DNA of 64,000 nt from Thalassobacillus sp043497085 (GTDB lineage: Bacteria; Bacillota; Bacilli; Bacillales; Halobacillaceae): NCBI GenBank assembly GCA_043497085.1, contig JBIEKI010000004.1. One strand, 5' to 3'. Shown piece after piece: positions 16,521 through 24,435 of the stretch (the first letter of the stretch is position 1; every line of letters starts with the position of its first letter). Position numbers and translations under genes: made by a program. A model generated the notes under the pieces. It worked only from the letters and a program-made list of their open reading frames with translations. It made no database searches and was not told where the DNA came from.

Positions 16521-16658
16521 TTATGAAGAACGCAGTTTCTGGTGGTGTCGTTCATCGATTTTTGTTTCGATTTTATTGATCAGCTCGTGGTCAGATAAAA
16601 TTTGTTTTCGGTTTTCTTTGACTAGGTCCTGGAAATTAGGTTTACGCCTTTTAGCCAT
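16521..16658 (-). CDS. fbpB: FbpB-family small basic protein
   Basis: A 45-residue basic protein, MAKRRKPNFQDLVKENRKQI at the start and KIETKIDERH later, which fits the Fur-regulated basic protein (FbpB) family. In B. subtilis such proteins act with the FsrA small RNA in the iron-sparing response. No clear Fur box was seen upstream, so Fur control is not supported here, and it may be a paralogue with another role. GGAGAG precedes the ATG. Confidence 0.72.
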   Translation of the reverse strand: MAKRRKPNFQDLVKENRKQILSDHELINKIETKIDERHHQKLRSS

Positions 16659-16710
16659 GGGAATCTCTCCTTTTATTAGCAAGGATTCCCTATTCCGAAA
16701 AGAATATACA

Positions 16711-17307
16711 TTATTTTAATTTATCTTTCATCTTTACCATAAAGTCATATGTCATTGGACCAACTTGCCGAGGTTGCTGGACGATACCATCTGTGCCGAT
16801 GAAATAAGTCGTCGGGATGGTGATCGCCTGGTATTCCGAACTGACTTGATTTTTTTTATCAAGCGGAACCTGGAATGTATAGCCTTCCTGTTCCAGGTAC
16901 TTTTTTACATCATCCATGCTTGTTTCGGTGGTGGTTGCGTTCACTGCAACGATTTCTACTTCATCTCCAAACTCTTCGTGAAACTTCTGCATTTCAGGCA
17001 TTTCTTTTTTACAAGGAGGACACCAGGTGGCCCAAAAGTTAAGAAAAACCTTCTTTCCTTGCAAGTCAGACAAACGGAGGGTTTCCCCTTCTACAGTTTC
17101 CAATTCAAAGTCGGGAGCCTGCTCACCTTTTTGTATACCTTTCGGAGTATTCGGAGGCATGATCCCTGTTCCTTCCTGGCTTGTGTCCCCTGACACATTA
17201 TATTCATTTGGTCCGTCCGTTTCATCGCTGCCATTATCTGTAAAACTGTAGATGGCATAACCGACCAGGCCTAAGACCAGGATACTTATTCCCAAACGCT
17301 TAATCAT
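16711..17307 (-). CDS. yneN: membrane-anchored thioredoxin-like protein YneN
   Basis: A 198-residue TlpA/ResA-type protein. Residues 4-21 form a signal anchor (LGISILVLGLVGYAIY), a linker of about 35 residues follows, and the thioredoxin domain carries WATWCPPCKKE with Cys96 and Cys99. It should act outside the membrane as a disulfide reductase or in envelope/spore redox. An in-frame GTG three codons upstream is rejected because it touches the AAAGGAAG ribosome site. B. subtilis has yneN in the same place. Confidence 0.88.
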   Translation of the reverse strand: MIKRLGISILVLGLVGYAIYSFTDNGSDETDGPNEYNVSGDTSQEGTGIMPPNTPKGIQKGEQAPDFELETVEGETLRLSDLQGKKVFLNFWATWCPPCKKEMPEMQKFHEEFGDEVEIVAVNATTTETSMDDVKKYLEQEGYTFQVPLDKKNQVSSEYQAITIPTTYFIGTDGIVQQPRQVGPMTYDFMVKMKDKLK

Positions 17308-17525
17308 GGGGTTCACTTCCTTTACGTATGTAACCTTGCTTCCATAATGATAATAAGATTGCTGGCTATAAAAGTAAAGAAGATTGTTTACGCTTTAGAG
17401 AATAAGGTCTTTACTTTTGTTATGGTTCTGTTAAATGTAGTGGTTTGTTTTTCATAAGAAGCTTATTCAACTAAAAGGCCCTAAAGTCGAAGACTTGATT
17501 TCAAGATATTGTTGGCGTTTAGGGG

Positions 17526-17700
17526 CTCCGGGAAACGATTCGCTTTCCGTGGGCGTGTGCTGAGTCTCCTCAGGCTTCGTCTTGCGGGGCCTCAGCGATC
17601 CCGCATTTCCCACAGGACTTTGAATTATCATCCTGACTTAACCCACGCACGAAGGAAATGCGTAGCATTTTCGAGGAGTCTCACCGTTTCCCTACTCCCC
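17526..17700 (+). repeat. GC-rich inverted core A
   Basis: Begins GGGAAACGATTCGCTTTCC and ends GAGTCTCACCGTTTCCC, so the ends are imperfect inverted repeats. It contains GGGGCCTCAGCGATCCCGC in the middle and is related to cores B and C. Confidence 0.6.
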
Positions 17701-17856
17701 TAGTAATGGGAAGTTCACGAAATCCCCCTTATGGAATCTCCCTATGATGTTAAAAAGGATATTGGCCTCTTTATATCCTTTATAAATGCGTCAGGATGAA
17801 GGTTTTAGTTGTGCCCTATTCTCTTTTTGAAGGGTCCGTTTATTACAAAACTGGCT

Positions 17857-17978
17857 GGATGGGCTGGGAAACGACGAGACTCCCGTGGGAGAAGGGGCTA
17901 GGCGAGATCCCGCAGGGCGTAGCCCGAGGAAGCTTGCCAGGTCCCCCGCAGGAAAGCGAGTCGTTTCCATGCCCATCC
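17857..17978 (-). repeat. GC-rich inverted core B
   Basis: Runs from GGATGGGCTGGGAAACGAC to GTCGTTTCCATGCCCATCC, so the ends pair. Its reverse complement shares TTCCTCGGGCTA...GCCCTG and GGGAGTCTC with core C at 44081-44196, with most positions identical by eye. Confidence 0.7.
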
Positions 17979-18083
17979 CATCCCTTTCATGGTAACGTAA
18001 CCAATTATCTCAAAACTGAGTCTTAAGCAAAAGGGAGCTTAACTGTAAAGTCAACACTGTGATTTAATATAGTCTTTGTAATA

Positions 18084-18118
18084 AAAAACCCGCATAACCT
18101 GAAAAGGCTATGCGGATT
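18084..18118 (-). terminator. acnA terminator
   Basis: CCGCATAACC / GGCTATGCGG hairpin followed on the minus strand by TTTTTT. Confidence 0.7.
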
Positions 18119-18126
18119 ATTGTTGA

Positions 18127-20835
18127 TTACTTCAATTTATTACGGAGTACCATTTGTAGGATACCGCCATGGCGATAGTAATCGATTTCTACTTCACTAT
18201 CGAAGCGCGCAACAACTTGGAATTCCTTTTTGTTGCCTTGTTCGTCAACTGCAGTCACATCTAGAAGATCGTGCGGTTTGACGTTTTCACCAACTTCGAC
18301 ATTGAAAGTTTCACGGCCAGTCAGACCAAGAGACTCAATGGTATCACCATCCTGGAATTGCAATGGCAGTACGCCCATCATAACAAGGTTGGAACGATGG
18401 ATACGTTCAAAGCTTTCTGCAATGACTGTTTTGATGCCAAGAAGGTCAGTACCTTTGGCAGCCCAGTCACGAGAACTTCCCATACCATAGTCTTTTCCAG
18501 CAATGACAAGCAAGCCTGTATCATCCTGCTGATATTTCATGGCAGCAGTATAGATAGGCATCACTTCTTCTGTCGGCCAGTAGGTAGTGAACCCGCCTTC
18601 TGTGCCTGGAGCCAGTTCATTACGGATACGAATGTTGGCAAATGTACCACGCATCATTACTTCATGGTTACCACGACGGGAACCGAAGGAGTTAAAGTTA
18701 CGTGGGGATACACCTTTATCTTGCAAGTATTCGCCAGCAGGCATATCTTTTGGAATTGCTCCAGCTGGTGAAATATGGTCGGTCGTTACAGAATCACCGA
18801 ATTTACCGATAGCTCTTAGATTGTTCAATGGCTTGACTGTATCCGGTTCTGCAGACAGCCCTTCGAAAAATGGTGGGTTCTGGATGTAAGTAGACTCACT
18901 GTCCCAATCATATAACGGCTCATCTGTCGTATTGATTTCATTCCATTTCTCGTTAGAATTGAAGACATTTTCATATTCTTTACGGAAGATTTCAGGAGTC
19001 ACAACGCTTGCAACTTCTTTTTTGACTTCTTCCTGGGTTGGCCAGATGTCGCTAAAGTACACATCATTACCATCTTTGTCTTTTCCAATTGGTTCGTTTT
19101 TCAGGTCGATGTCCACTGTACCAGCCAATGCATAAGCGACAACCAATGGTGGTGAAGCCAGGTAGTTCGCTTTCACAAGCGGGTGGATACGTCCTTCAAA
19201 GTTACGGTTACCGGATAGTACGGAAGAAACAGTCAAGTCGCTGCTTGCAATCGCTTCTTCGATTTCCGGCTTCAATGGCCCGGAGTTACCGATACAAGTC
19301 GTACAGCCATAACCGACCAGGTTGAAACCTAGCTGGTTCAAGTATTCCATTAGGTTGGAATCTTCAAGGTAGCGTGTAACTACTTTAGAACCTGGTGCCA
19401 GGGAAGTCTTGACGTACTCAGGAACTTCCAACCCTTTTTCTACTGCTTTTTTAGCAACCAATCCAGCTCCCAGCATGACATGTGGGTTGGATGTGTTGGT
19501 ACAGGAAGTGATTGCAGCAATTGCTAATGCACCGGTCTTCATGGTTGTACTCTTACCGTCAGAAAGATCAAATGTTACTTCCTTCTCGATTTCATCTTTA
19601 TCAAGTCCGAAACCTTGTGGCCCAGTAGGAGCTGTCAACGCCTGGTTGAAGGATTCCTTCATTTTAGAAAGTGGAATCAAGTCCTGCGGACGCTTAGGAC
19701 CAGACAAGTTCGGCTCCAGCTCAGAAAGGTCGATCTCAACAAGTTCCGTAAATTCTGGATCAGGCAGCTCTGGAGAGTACCATAGATCGTTTTCTTTGCA
19801 ATACTTTTCTACAAGTTCAATTTGCTCTTCGCTACGTCCTGTCAAACGCAGGTAATCAAGGGATTCCCCATCTACTGGGAAGAAACCGCAAGTTGCCCCA
19901 TATTCAGGAGCCATGTTAGAAATGGTTGCACGGTCGGCAAGCGGCATTTCTTGAAGTCCTGGTCCGAAGAATTCGACAAACTTACCGACAACTTTCTTCT
20001 CACGTAACACTTGGGTTACTTTCAAAGCTAAGTCAGTAGCAGTCGTTCCATTCGGGAAGCTTCCTTTCAGCTTGACACCGACAACTTCTGGTGCTGGGAA
20101 GTAAGAAGGCTGACCAAGCATTCCTGCCTCCGCTTCGATACCGCCGACACCCCAGCCCAGAATACCAAGACCATTGATCATAGTGGTATGGGAGTCAGTA
20201 CCGACAAGTGTATCAGGATAAGTATCAGTTTCGCCGTTTTCATTTTCTACAGCGTGTACAACATTAGCCAGGTATTCTAGGTTTACCTGGTGAACGATAC
20301 CTGTGGCAGGTGGAACCGCACGGTAGTTATCAAAGGCTTTTTGAGCCCAATGAAGGAACTCATAGCGCTCTGCATTTCGTTCAAATTCTAATTCCATATT
20401 TACTTGTAATGCTTTCTCTGTACCATAAGCATCTACCTGGACAGAGTGGTCGATTACAAGGTCGACTGGAACTTCAGGATTAATTTTTTCCGGGCTTCCT
20501 CCCATATCAACCATTGCTTTTCTTAATGAAGCAAGGTCAACAACAGCAGGTACCCCTGTAAAGTCTTGCAGGATTACACGAGACGGTTTGAAAGGTACGT
20601 CTTCCCCTTTTGCATCTTTCGTACCCCATTTTGCAAGGCTTTCCACATGCTCATCTTTGATGACACGGCCGTCATGTTGACGAAGCAATGATTCCAGCAA
20701 GATACGGATGGAGAAAGGCAACCGTGAAACTTTGCCTAATCCAGCATCTTCTAATGCTTTCAGTTGGTAGTAGTTGTAGGACTTACCATTGAGTTCAAAT
20801 TGTTTTTTTGCATTGTAAGCATTATTGTTTGCCAA
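18127..20835 (-). CDS. acnA: aconitate hydratase
   Basis: A 902-residue aconitase (CitB of B. subtilis), the citrate-isocitrate isomerase of the TCA cycle. The three cluster cysteines are in SCTNTSNP (about residue 439) and YGCTTCIGNSG (about 505-508). The swivel domain near the C-terminus carries GMGSSRDWAAKGT. The length is standard. B. subtilis CitB also binds RNA when it loses its cluster. The gene keeps its place between yneN and sspO. A long inverted repeat lies in its upstream region. Confidence 0.97.
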   Translation of the reverse strand: MANNNAYNAKKQFELNGKSYNYYQLKALEDAGLGKVSRLPFSIRILLESLLRQHDGRVIKDEHVESLAKWGTKDAKGEDVPFKPSRVILQDFTGVPAVVDLASLRKAMVDMGGSPEKINPEVPVDLVIDHSVQVDAYGTEKALQVNMELEFERNAERYEFLHWAQKAFDNYRAVPPATGIVHQVNLEYLANVVHAVENENGETDTYPDTLVGTDSHTTMINGLGILGWGVGGIEAEAGMLGQPSYFPAPEVVGVKLKGSFPNGTTATDLALKVTQVLREKKVVGKFVEFFGPGLQEMPLADRATISNMAPEYGATCGFFPVDGESLDYLRLTGRSEEQIELVEKYCKENDLWYSPELPDPEFTELVEIDLSELEPNLSGPKRPQDLIPLSKMKESFNQALTAPTGPQGFGLDKDEIEKEVTFDLSDGKSTTMKTGALAIAAITSCTNTSNPHVMLGAGLVAKKAVEKGLEVPEYVKTSLAPGSKVVTRYLEDSNLMEYLNQLGFNLVGYGCTTCIGNSGPLKPEIEEAIASSDLTVSSVLSGNRNFEGRIHPLVKANYLASPPLVVAYALAGTVDIDLKNEPIGKDKDGNDVYFSDIWPTQEEVKKEVASVVTPEIFRKEYENVFNSNEKWNEINTTDEPLYDWDSESTYIQNPPFFEGLSAEPDTVKPLNNLRAIGKFGDSVTTDHISPAGAIPKDMPAGEYLQDKGVSPRNFNSFGSRRGNHEVMMRGTFANIRIRNELAPGTEGGFTTYWPTEEVMPIYTAAMKYQQDDTGLLVIAGKDYGMGSSRDWAAKGTDLLGIKTVIAESFERIHRSNLVMMGVLPLQFQDGDTIESLGLTGRETFNVEVGENVKPHDLLDVTAVDEQGNKKEFQVVARFDSEVEIDYYRHGGILQMVLRNKLK

Positions 20836-20863
20836 TTTTCCTCTTACCCCCTCAGATGGAATT

Positions 20864-20896
20864 GAATAGTGCCCGAGTTATTCGATTACACTATTC
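20864..20896. promoter_or_regulatory. inverted repeat upstream of acnA
   Basis: GAATAGTG and CACTATTC form an exact 8+8 inverted repeat with a 17-base spacer, 29-61 bases before the acnA start. It could be an operator or an RNA stem. It does not match the ATAA-N7-TTAT form of CcpC sites. Confidence 0.4.
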
Positions 20897-21032
20897 GGTA
20901 AATTCGATTTGTTACTTTTATCAGAAAAAGTTCACAAATATGCATCTATCATTGTAAATGAAAACGATTTAGAAGTAAATTAAATTGGTCAATTTTTGTC
21001 ACACTATAGATATGGGAAGGAGGTGGACGACG

Positions 21033-21182
21033 TTGACAACGAGAAAAGCGAACCATGTACGACCGGGAATGAATGCCGCAAAAGCACAAGGCGGCGGTGC
21101 AGGATATCAGGAGGAAACCCCGCGTGAACCATTGACCGCTGAAGAAAGAATGTTCAATAAGAAGAAAAAGAAAAACCAGTAA
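21033..21182 (+). CDS. sspO: small acid-soluble spore protein O
   Basis: A 49-residue protein reading TTRKANHVRPGMNAAKAQG, the SspO signature (KANHV..GMN.AK.QG.GAGY), with a lysine-rich end. It starts at a TTG preceded by GGAGGTGG; the ATG further upstream overlaps the ribosome site. In B. subtilis sspO is divergent from citB and followed by sspP, as here apart from the gene at 21231-21488 inserted between them. Confidence 0.9.
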   Translation: MTTRKANHVRPGMNAAKAQGGGAGYQEETPREPLTAEERMFNKKKKKNQ

Positions 21183-21201
21183 CTGTAGATTTAGGAACGA
21201 T

Positions 21202-21232
21202 AAAAAACAGACGCCGGAAGCGTCTGTTTTTT
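21202..21232. terminator. bidirectional terminator after sspO
   Basis: AAAAAACAGACGC / GCGTCTGTTTTTT hairpin between convergent sspO and the coiled-coil gene. Confidence 0.85.
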
Positions 21233-21488
21233 AAAGCAGTTGATTTCTTATTTTGTCCAACTGTTGTTTGTAAGACTGCAATTGAGTTTCCTGATGCTCA
21301 CTTGCAACCGTCAATGCTTTTTCAACTTGCTGGTAGGCCTGGTTCACTTCTTCCTTAAGATGAGCAAGCTCTGTGCCGTAGTCGGCTTCATGGATGGCCA
21401 TGATGACATCGTCTGCAGTACGTTCTGCCTCATTGACTTTATTTGATGCATGTTGAAAAGCTTCTTGTTTGTTTTGATAATAACTCAC
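21231..21488 (-). CDS. unknown helical (coiled-coil) protein
   Basis: An 85-residue protein with almost continuous heptad-like helical sequence (EAFQHASNKVNEAERTADDV, then EEVNQAYQQVEKALTVASEH). The GTG start at 21488 follows AAAGAGGTG. An upstream extension to 21647 lacks codon character and covers the sspP promoter region, so it is not used. Its position among spore genes is suggestive, but I recognise no family. Confidence 0.6.
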   Translation of the reverse strand: MSYYQNKQEAFQHASNKVNEAERTADDVIMAIHEADYGTELAHLKEEVNQAYQQVEKALTVASEHQETQLQSYKQQLDKIRNQLL

Positions 21489-21605
21489 AAAGACACCTCT
21501 TTTTTGTACTTTAATAAAGTTTACTTTGTTGAAGTATAAAAGGTTTAGAAAAAATAAGGCTTTCGCCACAGGAACTTGCGATAAGCCAAGCTGTTTTAAT
21601 GAATA

Positions 21606-21635
21606 GCATGCACCAGACAAAAGTTTTCCATACAT
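21606..21635 (+). promoter_or_regulatory. possible sigma-G promoter of sspP
   Basis: GCATG and CATACAT are 18 bases apart, upstream of sspP. The -35 fits GHATR; the -10 fits CATNHTA only partly. A Spo0A-box-like TTCGACAAAA follows at 21640-21649. Confidence 0.3.
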
Positions 21636-21682
21636 ATCATTCGACAAAAGCTCAAATCCTAAATATGAAAGGAGCGACTACC

Positions 21683-21793
21683 ATGACACATTCCAGAAAA
21701 GATAAACAACCAAACCAACCGTTAAAAGGTTCTAAAAAAGTGAAAAACCAAAACCATTCCCGTCAAAAAAAGCATGCTTCTCATGACATGTGA
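21683..21793 (+). CDS. sspP: small acid-soluble spore protein P
   Basis: A 36-residue protein with LKGSKKVKNQNHSRQKKHA and the end SHDM, which is the conserved half of SspP. It is shorter at the N-terminus than the 48-residue B. subtilis protein. AAAGGAG precedes the ATG. Its last 13 bases overlap the end of selA, which runs toward it. Confidence 0.87.
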   Translation: MTHSRKDKQPNQPLKGSKKVKNQNHSRQKKHASHDM

Positions 21794-23178
21794 TTTTCCA
21801 GCTCTTGCATAGCTTGTATTAATGTCTCGATTTCCGTTTCGGTTATGGTACGGAAATCGAGAAAATAAGCTTCATCGATTAAACGTCCGATGACTGCCGG
21901 ACGATGCATACGTAAAAACTTCTCAATCTCATGTGAAGGCGTTTCATCAGCTGTTACACTGATCCCATAACTTGGAAGCTCAACTTCAGGCATGGTACCC
22001 CCTCCGACTTTGGAAGTACATGCTTGGATTTGAAACTTAAGCTTTTGTAAATTTTCCACTTCTCTTAAAAATGCTTTGCTAATACTCTTTACTTCTTCCG
22101 CTGATTTTGTAATATCCCGATAAACGTAATTTCCATGGGATAGATCATCCCGTTCATATTCCTGCAACGTACTTTCCAATGCCGCCAGCGTCATTTTATC
22201 AACCCGAAGCACACGAGCCAGCTGATGTTTTTTTAACACATCGATATATTTCTTCTTTCCTGCTATGATACCAGCCTGAGGCCCGCCTAACAGTTTATCC
22301 CCACTGAAAGAGACGATGTCAGCTCCCGTGGCCAGAACGTCACGTACCACAGGTTCCTTTCCGATATGGAGGGACTGGTAATCCGCGATCGAGCCACTCC
22401 CTAAATCTTCATAAAAAATCATATTATTTGCTTGTGCTAACGGTACGAGGCTTGAGCTCGATTGTGATTCCGTAAACCCTTCCATATAAAAGTTACTCGT
22501 ATGCACTTTCATGATCATGGCTGTTTCTTCATCGATAGCTTCTTTATAATCAAAGAGATGGGTTTTGTTGGTAGTACCTACTTCTGTCAATAGTGCATCG
22601 CTTTCTTCCATCACTTTCGATACACGAAAACTGCCGCCTATTTCCACCAGTTCCCCCCGTGATACGATAACTTTTTTTCCTTTTGCTAACGCTCTTAATA
22701 CCAGATAGACTGCGCCGGCATTATTGTTGACTACCATTGCCGCCTCAGCACCGGTTATTTGTTTCAAACGCTCTTCCAATATCGAATGACGGGAACCACG
22801 CTTCCCTTTTTTGATATCGTATTCTAAGTTTGAATAATTTCCAGCGACCTCACTTACACGAGCGATCGCCTTTTCACTTAACCTCGCCCTTCCGAGATTG
22901 GTATGGAGGACGGTGCCGGTGCCGTTTATCACTTTATGTAACATTGGTTGTTCCCAAAAGTCTGCAGCCTGCTTTACCTTATTGATGATGATGGCTGTAA
23001 ATCTATCCGCTTGTATATACTCACCATTCAGGATATCCTGTCTGAGTGATTCTACCGCTTGTTGAATCCAAAACGTCCACAATTTTTCAGTTACCTGGTG
23101 TTGTTTTCGAATAGCAACTATGTCAGCGTGTTTTTGTAGTTCATGTACGGGAGGTATTTGCCGCAGCAGTTCATTCAT
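21781..23178 (-). CDS. selA: L-seryl-tRNA(Sec) selenium transferase
   Basis: A 465-residue PLP enzyme that turns Ser-tRNA(Sec) into Sec-tRNA(Sec) using selenophosphate. VINGTGTVLHTNLGRA (about 83-98) is the family N-terminal block, and Lys295 in FSGDKLLGGPQAG is the PLP lysine. The length is normal for bacterial SelA. The ATG at 23178 follows GAGGAGG. It is divergent from selD with 156 bases between, and its 3' end overlaps sspP by 13 bases. Confidence 0.97.
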   Translation of the reverse strand: MNELLRQIPPVHELQKHADIVAIRKQHQVTEKLWTFWIQQAVESLRQDILNGEYIQADRFTAIIINKVKQAADFWEQPMLHKVINGTGTVLHTNLGRARLSEKAIARVSEVAGNYSNLEYDIKKGKRGSRHSILEERLKQITGAEAAMVVNNNAGAVYLVLRALAKGKKVIVSRGELVEIGGSFRVSKVMEESDALLTEVGTTNKTHLFDYKEAIDEETAMIMKVHTSNFYMEGFTESQSSSSLVPLAQANNMIFYEDLGSGSIADYQSLHIGKEPVVRDVLATGADIVSFSGDKLLGGPQAGIIAGKKKYIDVLKKHQLARVLRVDKMTLAALESTLQEYERDDLSHGNYVYRDITKSAEEVKSISKAFLREVENLQKLKFQIQACTSKVGGGTMPEVELPSYGISVTADETPSHEIEKFLRMHRPAVIGRLIDEAYFLDFRTITETEIETLIQAMQELENHMS

Positions 23179-23240
23179 TCTGTATCCTCCTCTCCCTTAT
23201 TCAGTTATCAGTATATCCATTTTTCAGCTATAATTAAAAT

Positions 23241-23268
23241 AACCGCTCTCCAAGTGTACAGAGCGGTT
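23241..23268. other. hairpin in the selA-selD divergent region
   Basis: AACCGCTCT and AGAGCGGTT form a 9-base perfect stem with a 10-base loop. On the minus strand it is followed by ATTTTAATT. Neither divergent gene needs a terminator here, so it may be an attenuator in the selA leader or a protein-binding site. Confidence 0.45.
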
Positions 23269-23334
23269 TCGTAAGGCGCCTGAATTTTCTCTTCTTGTCC
23301 CCCTGTATTATACTAGGCTTTAGGAGGTGGAACG

Positions 23335-24390
23335 ATGAATAAAGAAGAAATCATCCGATTGACCGCATTATCGACAAAAGCTGGCTGAGGATGCAAAATC
23401 GGTCCTGAAGACCTGTCGCACGTGCTGCGACAAATCAACACACCTCAAGCAAATGCAAATGTCTTAGTAGGTTCTGGCACCAATGATGATGCTGGTGTCT
23501 ATAAACTGACCGAAGAGATTGCCATGATTCAATCCGTCGATTATTTTACACCGATTGTTGATGATCCCTACGACTTTGGCCAAATAGCTGCCGCTAATGC
23601 CCTGAGTGATATATACGCAATGGGTGGTATAGTCAAAACCGGTCTTAACATCGTCGGTTACCCGATCAAAAAATTAGGTCCTGAAATTTTAGCTGCTATT
23701 CTTCAAGGAGCCCAGGATAAAATGGCTGAAGCTGGTGGTGACATCATTGGAGGACATTCCATTGATGATCAGGAACCAAAGTTTGGCATGGCTGTTACTG
23801 GCATTGCCCACCCGGCAAGAATCCATCAAAATTCTACCGCTAAACCGGGTGATGTCCTTGTCCTTACCAAGCCTATTGGCGTTGGTATTCATACCACTGC
23901 AATTAAGAGGGATCTTCTTGAAGTACATGAGAAGCAGCTTGTCACTAATACCATGGCTGCTTTGAACAAAAAGGCTTCTGAACTTCTGGCTGACTATCAG
24001 GTGAATGCAGTAACTGATGTTACCGGCTTCGGACTTTTAGGTCACGCGTTTGAAATGGCCAATGGCAGTGGAGTGAGTTTACACATATCTTACAACCAGG
24101 TTCCTCAACTTGGCAGAACATTAGAGTTAGCAGAAAATGGAGTCGTTCCAGGAGGTTCTAAGGCTAACCATTCCTGGCTCGAAGCTCAGGTCAATTATCA
24201 CCAGGAGCTGACTGAAGTACAACAGCTCGTTTTATGTGATGCCATCACTTCCGGTGGATTATTGATTTCTATGCCGAAGGGTGAAGCTCAATCCTATGTA
24301 GAATCATTTAACCGGACAGCTGACACGACAGCTGCCATAATCGGCGAAGTAAAAGAGCAAGAAAAAATAAGGATTACTGTCCATCCATAA
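23335..24390 (+). CDS. selD: selenide water dikinase, a selenoprotein (Sec at codon 18)
   Basis: A 351-residue selenophosphate synthetase when the in-frame TGA at 23386-23388 is read as selenocysteine. The context KAGUGCKIGPEDL lines up with the catalytic Cys17 region of E. coli SelD (GAGCGCK), so the UGA falls exactly on the catalytic residue. The ATG at 23335 has AGGAGGTGG before it. Downstream are the ATP-binding glycine-rich parts (VGSGTNDDAGVYKL, ADVTGFGLLGH-like TDVTGFGLLGHAFEM). Standard gene callers would start it at a later GTG and lose the active site. Stem-loops after the TGA are candidate SECIS. It converges on selB with a shared terminator. Confidence 0.94.
23401..23432 (+). other. 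candidate bacterial SECIS element of selD
   Basis: Two adjacent hairpins follow the TGA: GGTC-CTGAA-GACC (23401-23413) and TGTCGCA-CGTGC-TGCGACA (23414-23432, seven perfect pairs). The apical loop of the second begins 32 bases after the TGA and has G at its second position, within the range known for bacterial SECIS. Confidence 0.6.
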
Positions 24391-24392
24391 CA

Positions 24393-24435
24393 AAGAGGCT
24401 GATCTAAGGAAAAAGCTTTTCCTAGTCAGCCTCTT
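24393..24435. terminator. bidirectional terminator between selD and selB
   Basis: AAGAGGCTGATCTAAGGAAAA pairs with TTTTCCTAGTCAGCCTCTT. The stem overlaps the last codons of selB. Confidence 0.8.

Larger units (their letters stand above)
17452..18067. repeat. composite intergenic repeat, copy 1
   Basis: The non-coding stretch between yneN and acnA holds a 616-base element whose two ends recur at 44008-44393. The left end (CATAAGAAGCTTATTC, then GTCGAAGACTTGATTTC) and the right end (ACTGTAAA, TCAACA and GATTTAA, 18007-18067) are shared with copy 2. Between them are two GC-rich hairpin cores in opposite orientation (17526-17700 and 17857-17978). Frames that look open in it are not codon-like and do not match each other between copies. 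Confidence 0.75.

Noticed and set aside
17796..18026. Open frame across the GC-rich repeat copy 1
   Set aside because: It follows the inverted repeat, has no ribosome site and is not kept in the related copy.
20956..20971. cre-like sequence ATGAAAACGATTTAGA upstream of acnA
   Set aside because: Two mismatches at the defined end positions; too weak to call.
23422..24390. selD starting at the GTG at 23422
   Set aside because: It would lack the catalytic residue; the upstream ATG with AGGAGGTGG and the in-frame TGA explain the gene.
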